Shown in pieces: positions 60,291 to 64,000 of a stretch of DNA of 64,000 bases. This stretch comes from Aquila chrysaetos chrysaetos (lineage: Eukaryota > Chordata > Aves > Accipitriformes > Accipitridae). Location of the stretch: positions 10,868,001-10,932,000 of the forward strand of contig NC_044020.1 in the NCBI RefSeq assembly GCF_900496995.4, in the 5' to 3' direction. The notes beneath the pieces were generated by a model. That model ran no database searches. It saw only the letters and a list, made by a program, of their open reading frames with translations, and was not told the DNA's origin. The stretch's first letter is position 1. The number at the start of each line of letters is the position of its first letter. Made by a program: the position numbers and the translations under genes.

Positions 60291-63200
60291 CAGTTAGCTC
60301 AGTAAATAAGCCAAAGTCTGCTCTTATTCTTATGAAGTCCATGCAGCAAGAAGGCAATAAACACAAGACTCACCTCGAGTCTCACTGATGCACAAGAACC
60401 ATGAGATTTTTTACAGTCATTTGCTCAGACTGTTGATTTTTGCATTTTTTCAAGTATTATTAAAATGATAATGGACTTGTGTCGGCTGCAACAAATTTCA
60501 AGTCGTCTTACAAGAATCTGCTGCCTTCCTTCTGTCTACCTTCAGACTTCATAATCACTTTGTGGAGCCAATGTAAAAGAAATCATCTGTGGGAAAAACC
60601 TTTAAGGAAACATGTCCAATAAACTACTGGGGAACTTCCAACAAGAAAATTGGCTGAAAGGGGTGTAAACTTTCTTCATTGCTTTTGATAGGACAAACTG
60701 ATAAATTTTTTATTATCTCATCAAATAGGAAAAAACTGCCAAGAGCTCCTGCAACACAATACAGATTTACTACAGGACAGCACAAGAAAATGAAGAGGCA
60801 GTGATATCGGTATTCCCTATGACTTTTGTGGTGGCACAACAATAACAAACATTTGAGAATGACAGTAAGGAACTACGAAGTAGGAGAGATTTGTCAGGGA
60901 GACATAATAATTCCTGAAGAATTCTCTTAAGAAAAGCAATGCATCTACTTTGACACCTGAGGCAGAATGGTGGCAATTTTGCAGCTTCTGCCATACAAGA
61001 ATTATAAAAGTCCTGCTGGCTATATCTTGCTCTTAGCAATATATACATATATGGTTTACTAAATTTTAATTCTGTTATTGGGAAATACAAGCTAATGCAT
61101 TTTTGCTGAGATCTCATCCACAGGAATATTACCCAGATAGGTGCTTTGAAAAGTTTTCTGCAGTAGCTATCCTGGAAGAGTTCAGCATGTTATAACTAAA
61201 GAGCAGCAAGATTTTCTTTTCTTTCCTTGTTTTGCAGACATGAATTATTCTGAAATAAAAGGTCAGCACATGTGGAACTGCTCTGGAATTGCATAAGGGA
61301 ACTGCTTTGGTTAGAGTAGGTATTGTGGCAAAATTCTCCTATGTGAACTAGAGACAACCCAAGCTAGGCTGGTTCTAAACAGCCAACAAATTTTAAAATG
61401 TACTTACTAATCAGAAGAGAATTTTGAAGTTATAAGCAGGCCCAATGAATTATTTTAAGACATTCTTTGAAACAGAATTATACTTCTAGAAAGATGCAGA
61501 AGAGCTAAGAGGCTGATCCCAACTTGAGAAAGCAGTGAAACCAGCATAATGCACTCATGGCTGTTGCAAAATACATTTTATCTTTGAAAGATCTTGTCCG
61601 GATTACAAGACTGTTGTTCCTGCAGGCCATTCCCCATTCCCTAGAGCAGAGAGCTTTCCTGAATCAGTCAGGAAGAAACTGGAAGCCACAGGAACTCCCT
61701 CCACAACAGACAGTTTATGTACAAGTAGTAAGGAAAGCCAGAATTTGCACAGCTCAGTCAAAATTTTTCAGGTATCCTGTATTTACACCATATCTAAATG
61801 TAGATACATGCCAACCAACAGCAAAGAGATAAAAGATTTGCAGACATATTCTTTCTCAATACATCAATTCCCAAAGTCCTCCAATAATTCACTTAAAAAA
61901 ATACCTCATGTACTTAGAATCAACGAGTACAGAATTTCTCTAAGTTAGATCATGGAACTGTGGTATCTGAAGTTCCACATTTCAAAGCCATGTAAGACTG
62001 ACCTTACATAGTATTGCTTGTACTACTATATTCATTATTTTTCAGTAAAATGAATCAAAAACAAAGCCAATTTGTATCTTCAAGTTAAAAAAAGTTATGA
62101 ACAACAGAGATTTAAAAAAAAAAAAAAAATTTAAGAGAAAGCCAGTCAACCTTCTGGCTACTACACGAACAAATCTTTTCCAAAAACTACACAGCCATTT
62201 TCTCTCCAGATTCTGAAACACATTCGCCAGGGCTGTCTGCTGTAACACTCTTCGTCTTAATTTTCCTGAAAAGATGTTTCCTTTGCACTGTCCCCTGCGG
62301 ACAAGTTAAAGAACCATCCGTTCTAATTAAAATACAAGTTTTCCAAGAAAAACAATTGCCAGTCACAAGATGAACAGGACCCTGGCAGCAAGAATACAAA
62401 ACTAGTGAGGGGAATAAAAAAAAACACAAACAAAAAAAAACTTCACTGACATCCTTCTACAACTGTGCATTCCCTCCACTCTTCCAAAATAACTGGGCAC
62501 TTGCAAACAATAAAATCAGTATCTTCATTTAAAAGATGCTTAATATTGCTTTCGTATTAAAAATCTATAGAGATTGAAGGCAGGATCACAGTTATTAGAC
62601 CTATAATTTTATTTTAATTCATATAAAGTCTGCACATAGACATAGTGAAAATGCGATCCTTCCAGTCATAGAAGCCTTCCGGACCTAAAAAGTATAGCTG
62701 TTCAGAAACTGAGAGGGCACATCAGAGAAAAGAAACAGTACAACAGCAAATGTTGTTTGCACTATATAACTTTAGCAGCAAAATTTTTATTATGTCTGGT
62801 AAATGTAAACAGCTAATTAACATCAGCCTCGCTTTGGTGCTTGTCTGAAACAGACACCAGAAGAGTCAGGGCATGATTTGACAGGAGGAAAGGATGGCAA
62901 AAAGGAAAACAGTTGCACCCAAACCCAGATACAGTGAATGTCAGATATCAAAGCAAACAAAAAAACAAAGCAGGAAGTAAGTTTGCAAAACATTTGGGAA
63001 AAAAACCAAGCTCTCCCCAGCCAGCACTGAAGCTATGCTCTAGTTACATCCCCTTTTACAAGTGTAGATACAAATGCCTTTTTGCACCTGCTTGAAAACC
63101 CAGGAAAGATCCCTGGACCAAATAAAAAAACCCAAGAGAGGAGGGAGGAAGACATTCCTGAGTTAAGCTTGGCATGGAGTTTTCCTAGTTGCTTGGTATA

Positions 63201-64000
63201 AGCTGGAGTTTCCTTCACCCAAAACGGGCTTTTTGCCAACACAACGTAGGATACATTGAATAAAATGAATAAGCTGAAGTGGCTTAAATTTCTGTTCCCC
63301 TGACCTTCCCTGACAGGGAAAGGTCACAGAAGCTCTGTAGAGCATCTGAAGTTCAAGACCACAATGCCAGTCTCTCTCAAACCAGATGCTTTGACAGAGC
63401 ATCCACTGGATTCCTCTCCTCATCCCAGTAGCCAGGACCGTACATCAGCTTCGCAGCGCTGTCAGCTTCTTAACAGGCAAATTACCATCCTAACTGTTTA
63501 GCCTAACAGAATATATAGTTATACATATTCAAATGCTCAGGCTATCTGTTATCTCAGATCAAGAAAACTTCCTCCTTGGCAACAAAAACTGGCTTAGTGT
63601 TGAAATATCAAACATGATACTTATTCCAAACAGCAAAAAGAGAAATAAATGTATTGCTCATCTGTGAGCCAGTCACAGAGGCTAGCAAAACAGCTCTTTC
63701 AGATGGAAACATCCAACAGAACAGTCTAGGTTAAATATTGTAAACTACACCTTCCCATTTAAAATCCCAAAATAGCATTAACAGAAGACTGAGCAAAAGT
63801 ACTATATAAACATACGCCTGAAAGGTCATTTAAAAATCTCATTGTGAATTTCATTAGTTGCTAGATCAATTTCACCATGATGTCTCTACTAGAATCAACA
63901 CTACCAAGTGCAAATAAAGCCCACATCTTGTTTTTATAATGTCAGTATTGGAAGAACTTTGCTACAAAACTGACACTAAAGTTTGTATATAGCTAGGTCA

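Noticed and set aside
57511..61117. Several 60-115 residue frames in DNM1L intron 1
   Set aside because: No splice support or recognisable family; consistent with chance frames in intron sequence and CR1 remains.

Overview
The window reads as vertebrate, and most probably avian, nuclear DNA. It has split genes with GT-AG introns, a very GC-rich CpG-island first exon, and several pieces of CR1-type LINE, the dominant interspersed repeat of birds and reptiles. No operon, CRISPR array, phage or viral signal was seen. All genes were rebuilt by hand from exon-sized reading frames, splice sites and intron phase; names rest on remembered protein families, with no database search.

Layout. (1) 1-2,042, minus strand: the 5' part of a double-deaminase gene (copy 2, two exons visible) that runs off the left edge. 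(2) 2,844-15,092, minus strand: a nearly complete tandem paralogue (copy 1), nine coding exons for 390 residues, with at least one 5' exon not located. Both copies resemble CDADC1 (cytidine and dCMP deaminase domain-containing 1), which in human lies elsewhere (13q14), so this YARS2-linked pair looks like a separate branch of the family. (3) About 17,160-18,560: a CpG island at the head of YARS2 that may also drive the deaminase genes. (4) 17,549-22,691, plus strand: YARS2, mitochondrial tyrosyl-tRNA synthetase, complete in five exons, 490 residues. (5) 29,066-55,806, minus strand: DNM1L (DRP1), the mitochondrial and peroxisomal fission GTPase, exons 2 to 20 including the 39-nt neuronal-type microexon. 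Only exon 1, inferred at 34 codons, lies beyond the right edge. YARS2 and DNM1L are convergent and are neighbours in the same way on human 12p11.

Repeats: CR1 fragments near 5.4-6.9, 11.9-12.2, 54.4-54.6 and 59.7-60.3 kb; a 197-bp hAT-like non-autonomous DNA transposon in YARS2 intron 2 with an intact 8-bp target duplication; A-tracts, AT and CA microsatellites; a perfect 17-bp inverted repeat and a 32-bp tandem duplication in DNM1L intron 1.

The genes do not form one pathway. YARS2 serves mitochondrial translation and DNM1L mitochondrial division. The deaminase pair is probably concerned with (deoxy)cytidine nucleotides by analogy with CDADC1. The least expected content is this tandem, anciently diverged pair of CDADC1-like genes.
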